A stretch of 64,000 bases of DNA from Tubiluchus corallicola (taxonomy: Eukaryota; Priapulida; Priapulimorpha; Priapulimorphida; Tubiluchidae), in the NCBI GenBank assembly GCA_030141605.1, contig JAQGDQ010000077.1:576501-640500 (forward strand), written 5' to 3'. Shown here piece by piece: positions 1 through 21,100 of this stretch (position 1 is its first letter; each line of letters starts with the position of its first letter). The notes beneath the pieces are model-generated. The model saw only the letters and a list, made by a program, of their open reading frames with translations. It made no database searches and was not told the DNA's origin. The position numbers and the translations under genes are program-made.

Positions 1-45
1 ATTGGATCGCTACTTTAAGCTAATGTAACGTTATGCTTATAACGT

Positions 46-240
46 TTGTTTGGTGTGCTTGCTACTGTCCACCTACTTACCTACATATCTGCCTGCCTGC
101 CCGCTTGCTTGCCTACCTGCTTATCTAGTATCTACCTACCTATCTGCCAGCCTACCTACTACATGTTACTTATCCACCTACGGTTTATGCCTGACTGCTG
201 CTACTGTCATGCCTTCCTGGTCCAGTTTGCCAGTTCCTGA
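46..240. repeat. CCTA/CCTG tetranucleotide-type microsatellite
   Basis: Degenerate CTAC/CTGC tetranucleotide repeat. The same low-complexity motif recurs as a much longer block near 42.7-43.5 kb. The two overlapping reading frames here are by-products of the repeat and show no protein family. Confidence 0.75.
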
Positions 241-3200
241 CTGACACACGTCTCTTTGCATTAAAAAACACATTCATACAACTACAGATACCCTGTTCAG
301 AAGTTCATACATTTGCGTTTTTCTTGCATTCAGTTTAGCATGACATCGTATTAAACATTTATGGTTGCTGACTTTTGGCGTATAAAAGAATATCCTATAC
401 AGCTATTATAATTATTTTAAGATTTTTATTCTTATGCGCAGTGATGTGAACCCGTCTGGAGCTGAACTCTAGAAACGCTGTAAAGCATAACCAATATTAC
501 CAATATTGTTAGTTAGATTAGGCGCTTACAAATCTTTTTCTGCCACTGCTCAAAAGTCAAATTAAAACGATAAACTCTAATCAGAAGAAAGCAAACGAGG
601 TTGAAAAATGAAGTCGCTAAACTTTACTTAACCGAATAGCACTAATGACTTGGCCTTATTTTTGTGCAGAGCAGAAAAAAATAGTTTCTTTTCTCTGTTT
701 CAACTTGTATCACTCATTTAACGAATAATTATATATAGCTAAAGCACAGACATAAAGTGGTTTTAAGTGATCTGACCCCTTTAAATGACTGCTTAATTTT
801 CCTTACAAATCCACAAGTTATTGCTTCGAAAAATTAATTAGGTTTGTAACTGACATAATGCCATAGTAACTTTGGCATGCAAAGTCGCTTTTAAATGTTA
901 TACTAAAACAAAAATCTAGTTTGGTTTGTATTTTAATAATTTCAAAGTGCTTAAACTTGAAATAGCGCAGAAGCAATTTTTAAAAAAACCTTCATAAATT
1001 TCCAGGAAGAAATGGGATAGAAGTCTAAACGAATTGATTTGATTTGTAAGCAATGGTTTACAGTGGTAAGGCATATAAGTACAATTACCCTAGAATGAAG
1101 TCTCGTGATTATATTATGGAACCTATTAAGGAAGGCAATGATAAGTATTTCCCTTCGTCAGAGACCCACATGAAGTCGATGTAAGGAATAATTAATGTGT
1201 CTGTTTACAAATTATAGCTTCATGAAAATATGCCGAGGTTGCTCGGTTTTAATAAGCAGTTCGAAAAGTGGGAATTTTTAAAGCTGGTAATCATGTACTG
1301 CTGTACTACAACTATAGCTACATAGTAAATGATACCTGTCACTGTTCTTTGAACGATTTGTCAAATCACGCACGGCTTTACAGTGTGCTGAAACTAGCTA
1401 GTAGTAATACTTATACCCGACACCCCGGAAGAGACTGAGGATACTATAAGTTCATTACGATACGCCCAGTAATTGCGCCTCGATTAGGCAAAGCAGAAAG
1501 TGACTTGTGGAACAATTTTTCATGGCACATTAGCATTCTTAAATAGTATTTTTCGAAATGTTTTCGATTTATAAAATTTGATATAATTAGAAGTAATAGA
1601 TTTATGAATTGATGAAAATAGTTACCTAGTTATTGATGTACTGTACTTTTTAATACAAATGTGTGTACAACACATAGTGAACAAGCTAAAGTACACACTA
1701 AGACGTCTTCTTTTCCACGTGTCGTCTGTTAGGTCAACAGAGACTTCCTTGACAAGCGATTCACCTTCAAATTTTAGCTTGTAAGTTTCGAAAAGTAAAC
1801 AAGTGGTCATTTTGGACGGAGATTAAAAATAATTGAGAAAAAAAGAGTAGCTTATATAAAAATATAATGGATATGTCTATAGTATGTATACGTAAAATGC
1901 TAGAACTTGACATAGATGTAGTCTCGGTACACGGGCATGCAATACGAGGTGACTGGACCGTCGCTTAGATTAAGCCTATCTATAATCGTAAAACCGGCAG
2001 TATCGCGTTCAAATATAGTTGACTGATCCAGGTAATTGGTTTAACACTTCGTACTGCTGATATTTGATTAATTGGTCAAGATTAAGTGTATAGTATTTTG
2101 TTTGATTGCTATTGCATACAATTTGCAATAATGTCAACGATTTAAGCTACATTATCATTTTAGTAACAAAGTCTAACGTCGATTAACATAGGCTAATGTA
2201 ACAGCTTAGTCACAATTTACAGAGAAAGTTTGACGTTCGCTGATAACAAGTTACCGTGACACAAGGAACTGTTCAATTTCAGAAGTGACACAGAAAAATC
2301 CTAGCTATACAACGATATTCATTGTTCTAGGCAACTATAAAATCTAAGAATTTACCAGTCTAGACAGTCTTAAATTGAACTACATAAAATCAGTCGTCAT
2401 CACAGTCATCGTAATCATCAGCTTCGTCGTTAAAACTGTCATTATCTGTCATAATAGTCATCGCCGTAATCGTTATCAGTAATACCGAATCAGTTTTCAC
2501 AGCAAAAATTGCACATGGGAGAAACCAGCAAGGACAACGACCTGAAAATTTTATGAGCACTTTTATAGTAAACCGACCGCCATATATAAATTCCGATTTT
2601 TTATTACCAAAGTTTATTAGCAGGCGTATTCACTACTTTCAATCTCCGTGAACGAGCAACTCTATATATTCATGACTTGCTATACAAAAGTTTGATTTTT
2701 AATTGCAAATTTGATTTTTATATGGATGATCTTTTTTAATAGCCTGAATTGTGTATTTTTGATTATTACTTTACTGTTTCTAAAGTGTAAGTAAGTAGCA
2801 TTCCAATTAGTATTTGTTGACATTTACACCTCTTTGCGATACTTTTTGTTTGTCCTACCCTCTACATAGGAAAATAATTATGTAGTTTCGTATCGATAAC
2901 TGGGCCACTAACTTACACCCTGAGATATCCGGCTGCCTAGATATCATCTAGCATTCAACATGGAAGGTATTCTATACTGCTGATTAACCCGCCTTCTAAT
3001 AACGACCGTGAGCTTCACTTCTTTGACTTTTTACAGGTGTGTCATAAAACATTCTCTACGAGTCCATTCTATACGAGCAGATCGTAAAAAGCTGTTCAAA
3101 CGAACAAAGACATTATAGCGCATCTCGTCTAATAAGCTGAGACTTGCATAGTTAAAATTTATAATTTAACGTTTGCGTTTTTAAACAATAATCACTAGAT

Positions 3201-5018
3201 CATTATAATTGCGTCCTAATAAGTCCATAGTTTAGTTTATGTTATGTAATAATTTTAAGAGATACATTTTGACAACGAAGTTGTTGTTTTTCATTAACAG
3301 TATCACTATGACAAAATCTTCAGTATTTATTATGTGTGTATTAATCACTATTTGGTATTAATTAGATTTTAACTGCGAAAATAATCACCCTCATAAGAAC
3401 CCGCACGATGGACAGTTACACATGTAATTCAAACAACGCACGCTAAACTTTATTATACTCATGGATTTTCGGACTCAGCGCAAGGACTTTGAGTAGTTTT
3501 TAGTACAAATTGATAAAAAAATTAATTAAGGAACAAAAAATTTTCGGACTCTCAAGAATGCATCAAGCTGCAAGCGTTGAAACAGTAGGAGTTCGTTCAA
3601 CTCAGAAGGCGCTCTCTGCACACAGGCACCTAGAGCATGCAATTAAAAGAACGTCATTTTCTACACCTTTGAAGTGGCGACTGCTCCTATTAGTAAACCC
3701 CGCTGGCATCACACAAAATGTTCGTCAAGTTACCGAGCGTATTTACTTACACAAAATGCTGGTAAATTCCCTGATAACTGTAGTAACTAGGTGTGTTGGC
3801 TGCTACTGTCAAAATGTCAATCAATCACGTACTTTCGACTTTATGAAAGTCGAAGGTGAAAGTCTCTTATAAGACTAGTTCTTATTAAAATAGAATAAAA
3901 AACCAAAACGAAAAATGATCTATTGTTTACAACCTAGCAGCAAAAGAACGTAACGTGTTAACGAACGAGCGTGCTTGTATACTTCGTAGAGCTCGGGGTA
4001 CAAAATGTAAAAAAACAAGACGTAACAAACGATTCTTAACAAACAATTTTTGGTCCAACTAGCCTGCTGCTTATGCAGTAAAAATGGTTGCAACGGAAAC
4101 GCAGGGCAAAGCTTCTAATTTCGCGAAAGGAATTCAAAAGAATAACGCAACCTCACTAAATTAAATGGGGATTATATACACAAACTCTTCCTTAACAGTT
4201 AGAAGTGTTTTAATTTATGGGCCGTCCGCGCGGTCATTCAAAACACTGTCATTTTTCAGTTTGTCAGTGTTCACGGGCCTGTGTGACTGTGTGAACACTG
4301 AAACTCACAGCAAAACTTGTATGTCATTTAAGTTTGACCATATCAAGCTCGCTGTCACTAAAAAAATCAACGAATTATTAGCAAAAAGCACCTGTATTTC
4401 ATAAGTGTGCGGAAATTTCCGTAAATGACTCTATGAAGATGGAGACAGGAGTAAAGAATGTATAGTACGTTTACAGACTTGTAGGGGGGAAATGTACAGG
4501 TACATTAGCTACTTGCACTCGTATTGCGGTGACCAACCTGCGACAGCACAAACTGTGGTGCTTTGACAACTTTCCCTTTCTGCATTAGAGGTAAAACATA
4601 CTTGGTGTCATCCCGGATATAATTGAAAAAGTCCTTTGCGCTTCTGCTCTCAATTCTTAGAATATCTAATAATAATACCTTCCTGTTTCGTTTCTTTTAC
4701 GTAGCCGCTTTTTTACCCAAAGGTTCTTTTTCTTCTGATTTCGTTTTCGCTTTTCAGATGCACGTGCTAAAATAAAGCTCGTTTTCATAAAAACGATTTT
4801 GGTTCTACGAAGAGAACACCTCTTCCATAAATAGTTAAAATAGTGAAATAAATAGTGAAAACCGATCATCCAGACAGTCTGGTGTTTTGAATGTCAGCAT
4901 TTTGGCTGCCAGTGTTTTGAGGGACCGTGTATATGACTATAGGCATTATCCTAAAGTATTTATACGTTAACATTTATACTCATAAACTATAAACTTCTTG
5001 GAAATAACAAGAACTTAC
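241..5018. other. Gene-poor stretch; expected place for missing 3' exons of the GRXCR-like gene
   Basis: AT-rich sequence without a recognised gene. If the GRXCR-like gene continues on the minus strand its next exons should begin here. I looked for the conserved Leu-Asn-Glu-Ser-Gly segment and the CxxC-type cysteine clusters of the family and found no convincing exon. Open frames at 3510-3872 and 4165-4404 (plus) and 4666-4869 (minus) have no family resemblance and no supporting splice context. Confidence 0.5.
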
Positions 5019-13673
<8,655 letters not shown>

Positions 13674-15919
13674 GAAATCTCTCTTTACTTTTTATTGAGA
13701 CATGCGCATTTGACGCTATAACACACACTTACTTTCCTTGGTTTTTCCTTTGCTTTAGTATTGCTAATAATTTAAGTTGTTATTAGATCCACATGTTACC
13801 GCGAATTAAATTAATTTGGAAATAGTTCACCAAACTTTTGAATTATCTGTGAGGTCTTACTTCTTATGACAATTCTAAAACACTGTCGCGTGGCAGATTT
13901 AAGAGTACCTGTGGCAATGGAGCGCAGACATTTCGGAAGATCAATCACAAAAAAGCAAACGCAGATGTCACGCACAAAACCGAAACACTTCCATTGTGTT
14001 ATTATAAAAAGGAAGTGAGACCGCGCTATAGAAATGTTAGAACAATATAGTTCAACTGCACTTGCGGTCTGGTTCACTGCTCCGTTAGAGCTCCAATACT
14101 TACGTTCGCGGCCAAGCTTATCTACCTCCGCAACCGATGTCACGTGACCGCAAAGGTGCACATCGGCAGTAGTAGTATAAACCACCCTTTTTCATGAACG
14201 CCTCCAAATAATGTTTAATAGTCTTTGTATTTTCGTTAACTACTAATTCTCATTTACGTTCATTTTGAATTTTCAATTTTTGTTTCTAAATTGTAAAAAA
14301 GTCTTGCAGTTTTGTCAGCAGGGAGTTCGTTTTCCTCTGGGTGATGGGATCGCCCCTGACACAGGTATGTTATTTGCTCTACCTGTAATCAAATGTTGAT
14401 TTAGAATATTAAGACAATTTACGCAATTATTGGAGCGATTTCATGCTTTGTGCTCCTCACGGGTGAGAATTTAACAAGTTCAGTGTATCAGTTTCAGATT
14501 ATCTTTGGGAAATTACAGGTATATTCTTTTCTTTCGGGGAATATTCTTTTGGGGAATAAAACTATCAACAAAACGTTTATAATATTGCAATGCTGCACCT
14601 TGGAAAAACGTTGGTTATAATGTTGCAAAAGACTAATGGCTCATATCTGATGCTCAGATATAAACTATTGTCGGTTTGTTTCTTTGTTTGTTTGTGTACG
14701 TAGATACGTGTTTATGTTTATGTGTTTGTTTGTTTGTTTCGTTTTGTTTCATTTCTTCATTTTTTATTTTTCATTCCCTTCTTTCTTCTTGTATTCCTTC
14801 TCCTTTATTTTCTTTGATCCATCTTTCTTTACTTTCTATCCTCTCTTTGTCGATTTTCCTTTACTTTGTCCATCTTTTCCCCTCCTTGCCTTTAATTATT
14901 TTCATTTCTTTCTTTCTCTTTCTTTCATTTCTCCTCGTTCCTCTCTTTTCCTTTTTCTTTCTTCTCGCTTTTTGCTTTCTTTCATTCAATTCTTCCTTTC
15001 CTTTCTTCTTTTCCTCCCTTTTCTATCTCTCTCTGCTTCTTAATTTCTTTGTGTCTTCCCTCGCAGATCTTATAAAGTCATTGCAAGGTCTGCAGGCTAT
15101 ATAACCAAACACGTATTGGTTAAAAGCGCTTTGCCATTTAATTTCAATTAACTTTTCCTAAATTACTATTTCCTCTAATTTTCAAATCGTTTCCATATAC
15201 ATTCGAATGAGAGGTTATTTTGAAGTACTTTGCTATTTGTAGCGCATTCCGTATCGTTTATGTCGCCAAAAGATCTACGCGACAAAAGCAACTGATGTGA
15301 AGTTATACTGAGACGAAGATTTCCGTTACTGAAGCTAAACATGTTTTCGATTTATGGAACAAACCCTGTGAGCCCATGTGAGAGCCTCTTCGCACGTTAT
15401 GGCCTGTTGAATCTTGACGGTTAGAACGTAGCTTATCAGCTTACTTCAGCGGCTGACGCGAACGTGGAGCAGCGAAGAATTTTAGACGAATAAACCGATG
15501 AGAATGGAACTTTAATTGAAGTTATTGGCATCTTCACCCTAGATAGTGTACTAGCATGCCCTGTCGCATTTTTACTTTTGAGTACAACAACTACTTGCAA
15601 GTGTTTTTTACGCAGATGCAAATAATATGCGACGCTTCAGACAAGCCCAGCTTGCTGCGCTCTTTTTGTTGTATACCCAAATCTGTCTAGCCCCTGATGA
15701 TTCACACTGTAGAATGGATTGTTAAATACTGGCTGCATTTAACTTACACATAGCCGATTGGGACTTCGTAGTGTACAATGTGCGATTATTAATAGTACAT
15801 GTTATTTCAATTGTTTAAACTTTTGGTGATATGATTAATTTCAGTTGATATTAAGATATTTGTATCTATATTTTGACTGTCTAAAATAATTCACTTTTGC
15901 AGTGAAGTGATTTCGTACA
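13674..15919. other. Intergenic region between divergent GRXCR-like and FMO genes
   Basis: Region upstream of both the minus-strand GRXCR-like start and the plus-strand FMO. It contains a polypyrimidine tract (about 14740-15060, TTTC/TTCC-rich). A splice acceptor ending at 15902 just before the FMO start implies an untranslated 5' exon somewhere upstream. The minus-strand open frame 13811-14185 has no recognisable family. No core promoter motif is asserted. Confidence 0.6.
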
Positions 15920-18136
15920 ATGGAAGAGCCTGTAAACATGAAGAAGAGAGTAGCAGTGATTGGTGCTGGCTGTGCTGGAATCATTGCTTCCCGTTTGTTA
16001 TCCTGTAGGGAGGACAAATTTGATTATGAAGTGTATGAGCGTGGGCACTCAGTAGGTAGGTGTTGTGGATGGAGCTGGAGCAGACTATGAAGCTGCTCGA
16101 GTGTAATTGAATTTTGTTAACGATTATAATTATGTATTCATGCAGATTGTTGACATAAATAACAAATAGTGTCACCAGATATAGGTAATGGATAAAGATA
16201 AAGGTAAAGGAAGAGGGAGTGGAGTACAGTATCATCTCGACAGTCGGGGCCCCGATTATCGGGAACATTAGGTTAACTGGACTATATAGCAAAAACTATA
16301 ATTCAAACAGTAGTTCTGTGGTGTAGTGTGGGGCATGGACCTTCTGTTAATAGGTTAACATGTTAAGAGTCATTCCGTGAGAAAATCAGCATAATAGTGG
16401 AAGGTGACAAATCACCGATTTTGTTCATATTCACAGGGTTTGATGGTCCCCTCAGATGTACCCCACAGCCAAAATATTAGATTTCAGAAATGAGCCGTTT
16501 CTGAGAAAAGCCGCCATTTTGATTTTTTTCGGATTTTGGCCATTTTGGCGTAAAAAATTGTTCATTATTTCTCACGTTATTACAGACAGTAAATGAGCGA
16601 TCCAGCACTAGTTAATTGGTGATATATATAGTAGGGGTCTTACCCTACCGTACCATTATCGTTGCCAAATTGAACCTCCTTTCCAGTTGGTGTCATCAGA
16701 TTGCAAAAGATACGTGTCTGCTGCTGCTGAATTTAGATGCCATTTTGAAATCCCCGTAACTCCACTGGGGCGGGTATTGGGGGACTAATCAATATATTTT
16801 TATTTGCAGCTTGACTAGTCCTACAAATGCATGAAATAAAATTTTGGCCAGCGATCTCCCAAGTGTCCAGAATTTTTAGCCAAAGTTGCTCTTTTTTGCC
16901 ATTTTCACAACCTTGACCTATATTTAGCTATTCGCCTTTGGATGACGGTGTTGCCATTAGAATCGATACAAAGTGCGGCAACGTCAATGTTTATAGTAGT
17001 AATGGACTGGCTTTAGATGTCTGGGCACTCCTAGCAACCAGGCCCCTCATCAGGGGGCCGCATTCCCTTCGAAGGGCCCCTGTGACGATTATAACATAGT
17101 GATTTTTATAATCTGTATAAAACACGGAATAGTTTCATGTACATAATAACAGTTTCGTGTACAAGTGCTCGGGCTATATACCTATGGCCCGTGGATCAAT
17201 ACGGTGGCCTCGGGAGGGCCCCACTGTCTTGACTGAAAAATGGACTTCAGTCAAAAAGGTTTAGCGTCGCTTTGCTAAACAAGATTCTAAAGTAAGGCGG
17301 ACAAGGCGAGACAAGGCACTATTTGTGAAATTGTGTTGAAACCCTCCGCGAGCATCGAATATAACATGTTGCGAGCCAATTTTTAAAACGCACACAGCTT
17401 TGTGTGGTCTTGTATTCAACAGGCAAATAGCTGTCAGTCCCTGATATTTTCCTCAAATCAATTCGAGTTAATAGTTAGTTAGTTACTAATACCTTGGTGT
17501 GGCAACTTTGGCAGCTTCGACAACCAGAATTCTGCTTACTAACAACGGGTATTAACAAAAAAACTGGTTAAGAAACCCTGCCTCGGCCGTTACATACTAA
17601 TTCCGACTGTGCAACGTATGTTTCAAGCCATTCGCTCATATTGTATTTAACCGCCAGGTTTCCACCGTCTCGTAAAGATATACGCATATACACCGACTAC
17701 CATATTCAACTAAACTCTAACGAGAATCAGGGTGCTGACGCTTATAATCGCAAATTTTCAAAATAACAAAAAGACAACAACAAATTCTTTACGTCCACGA
17801 CTATTTTTTTATTCGCCAATATTCAATGAAAAGTCGCACTATAGCAAATAATAATAAGCTAATAATTGACAATACATACAGTAAGCTGCTACTACGTGTT
17901 GCTATGGTAACCTCCTTATCAAAAGAGACACAGAGAGACAGAGAGAGACACAGAGAGAGAGACAGAGAGACACATAGAGACAGAGAGAGACATAGACACC
18001 CAGAGACAGAGAGACACAGAGAGACAGCGACACACAGAGAGACAGAGAGAGAGACAGAGAGACACACACAGAGAGAGAGAGAGAGACACACAGAGAGGAG
18101 AGAGAGACAGAGAGAGACAGAGAAACAGAGAGAGAG

Positions 18137-18167
<31 letters not shown>

Positions 18168-21100
18168 CACACAGAGAGATAGAGAGAGACATAGAGAGAC
18201 AGAGAGAAAGACACAGAGAGACAGAGACACAGAGAGACAGAGACAGAGAGAGACACAGAGAGACAGAGAGAGAGAGAGAGACACAGAGAGACAGAGAGAG
18301 AGACACAGAGAGATAGAGAGAGACACAGAGAGAGACAGAGAGAGAGAGAGAGTGAGACACAGAGAGACAGGGAGAGAGAGAGACACACAGAGAGGCAGAG
18401 AGAGACACAGAGAGACAGAGACAGAGAGGCAGGGAGAGACAGAGAGAAACAAAGAGAGAGACACAGAGAGACAGAGAGAGAGACACAGAGAGACAGAGTG
18501 AGACACTGAGAGACAGAGAGACAGAGAGAGACACGGAGCGGCAGAGAGAGACACGGAGAGACAGAGAGAGACACAGAGAGACAGAGAGAGAGAGACGGAG
18601 ACAAAGAGAGAGACACAGAGAGACAGAAACGGTAATTTATCGTTTCTTTTTGAAATTTTCATTTTTTTTATTCAGAATTATGAATAATTCGTACTAATTT
18701 TTTTCCGATTTAGGTCACATTCAAGATCGAATCTCGTCAATTTATGGACGAGCTGGCCAAAATTTTATTAATGATCTAAGTACGCCTGGTCAAGCTGTAA
18801 ATAAACATATATTAATTATACTTCAAATACCCGCCTCAGTGGAGTTATGAGAATTTTAAAACAGGGTGTCATTCAGACTGTAGCAGACACGTATCTTTCA
18901 TGAGCTCATGATACCTACTGAAAGAGAATCTCAATTCATCAAACTCAATGTGGCAATAGCGCAAGACCACTACTATATATACCACCCAGCAACTAGTCCT
19001 GGATCATTCATTTACTGCCTGTAATGATATGACAAATATAGGTCATTTTCTTACGTCAAAATGGCCAAAATTCGAAAAAAATCAAAATAGCGGCCTATCT
19101 CCGAAACGGCTCATTTTTGATATCTAATATTTTGGCTGTGGGGTACATCTGAGAGGATCATCCAACCCTGTGAATATGAACAAAATCGGTGATTTGTCAC
19201 CTTCCACTATTTTTTGACTTTTGCATGGTTTTCTCGCGGAATGACTCTTAATAGTTTAATAGAACATAGATAATAGAACAATTTATCGAATTTAATAGAA
19301 CTCCTTACCGAACAATTTAGAAACAGTATATCAATCTGTATAAAAATTGCTCTAGCAGTTTCGATGTATTGTGAAGAAACACCACAATTTAAAACATTTC
19401 AGAGTTAGTTCATTAAATTTTGTAGTAGCCTGACGGGCTTTTTTCTGCTTACTCTATAAAAAATATGTAAATGTTGCATAGAATATGTCGTAAATCCTTG
19501 TATAAAAGCCTTTGTTGCAGGAAATTATGGGGTCCAACAATCCTACCCGATTTAGCTATATTGCTCTAATATGATCTTAGTGATATATTAACTAAAATTG
19601 GCAACAGTGGGAATGAACTGTGGCACTTGTAAAAGTATTTTCAAATGCTGACAATGTGTGAGGTCAAATTACGACATACAGTCTATAAAGAATTAACCAG
19701 ATTAATGTTTCTGCTACATACATGAGTGATGGAGATGTGCAAATCACTTACTTTACTGACCTGTTGGAAACATATATTCCCATAGGTGCCGAATTTCATG
19801 CCATGCTTTATTTTTATGTACAGCATGTATGCTCATGCAGAATTCAATATGCAGTGATTTTATGTAGGAGGTTTATGGGTGTACAATGAACGAACTGGCA
19901 TAGATGTAGATGGTTATCCAGTTCATTCTGCTATGTACAGAGATTTAGTCACAAACAGTCCTAAGCAACTCCATGAGTATCCTGATTTCAAACTTCCACC
20001 AGGAATTCCTTACTTCCAACATAATTCTCAGGTACACTTATTACTTTTCATCAAAACAATGTCACAAATTTTGATTCGTTCAGACATCCTGCATTGCATC
20101 CCTCTGCTGAGCTGCCACACTTAAATACCTGAATGGTCTAACCTTTGGCCAGTCTGTTCCAAAATTTATTTTGTTCACCATTTAGCTAAGATGGGTAAAA
20201 CAGTTAGCTGTAACAGTTAGTTTGGCAACTATGGCTACAGCATTTTGTGTGTGGTACCTGGTGGTAACGCCTGCTTACTGTGCACAAAGTTCATTGGCTG
20301 TATACAAAAACTTTGATGGACAAAAAACAAAAATATAGGGTAGAAATAAAGTTTGGCAAATAAAGTGTCAGCATTATTCGGAGAATTTATTTATCAACTT
20401 TCGATAAGAGCATATCGAATCATGTCAAAAATTGAAATTTACTGCTTATTGCACGCAAAATTTATTGGCTATATACAAAAAGTTTGATGGACAAAAAACA
20501 AAAATATAGGGTAGTAGTAAAGCTTGTCAAATAGAGTGTCAATATTAATTGCAGAATTTATTTATTAACATTCAAAGAGAGCAATCGTATCAAAAATTGA
20601 ACTTTTGATATATAATTGCGATATTTAGCAATCTGTGCCCTTGATAAGCTCTGCACCACAGCTGAGAATTTATATCATACAAATGTGAATGGAATTCCAA
20701 GCGAGTAAAATCAACAAGATAAGGATTAGAAGTGAACAACACAAACAGCAAATAAAGGAATCAGATCTGAAATGAACAAACAATAACAGAATGAATGAAT
20801 AAAAAAACAAATGTGAAGAAATCAAAACAGAATTAAACAACGATTAGCAAATAAAGAAATCAAATCTGAAATGAACAAAGCAATAAAGAAGTTAAGAAGT
20901 CAAACAAAAAGTGAAGAAATGTAGTATAGAGGAAAAAACACAGGTAAAGAATTATTCAAATGAAATGTAAAGCAAAGAAATTTAACATGAAAAGAATGGC
21001 TTAAACGAAAGGTGAATGAAACAAAACAGAAGGGAACGAGACAAAATGGAAGCGAACAAAGCAAAAAAAATAAAAAAGAAGTGAACGAGACAAAACAGAA

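Noticed and set aside
2395-2550. Minus-strand RCPCWFLPC-like peptide after a TTTTCAG, considered as the cysteine-rich GRXCR end
   Set aside because: Spacing of cysteines does not match the family and the rest is an Asp/Ile low-complexity run; likely chance.
3510-3872. 120-codon plus-strand frame
   Set aside because: No recognisable motif and an isolated position; length is within chance for such a scan.
4501-4680. Minus-strand frame ending KGKVVKAPQFVLSQ and a stop, considered as the next GRXCR exon
   Set aside because: Acceptors in front of it do not give the phase 0 required after 5019, and the peptide does not resemble the GRXCR C-terminus.
13811-14185. 124-codon minus-strand frame upstream of the GRXCR start
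   Set aside because: No family, no splice support; compatible with chance or 5' UTR.
14676-15104. Phe/Ser/Leu-rich open frames of 119-142 codons
   Set aside because: Polypyrimidine tract; two overlapping frames are equally open and no splice or family support exists.
17801-18662. Long minus-strand open frames (up to 271 codons) rich in Ser, Leu, Val and Cys, and a plus-strand Glu/Arg/His frame
   Set aside because: All are translations of the GAGACA microsatellite; composition follows the repeat and several frames are open at once.
18713-18790. Acceptor GATTTAG with an open stretch, considered as an FMO exon
   Set aside because: It lies in or next to the inverted-repeat arm, and exons 1 and 2 already join in phase to give the conserved GGLW motif.
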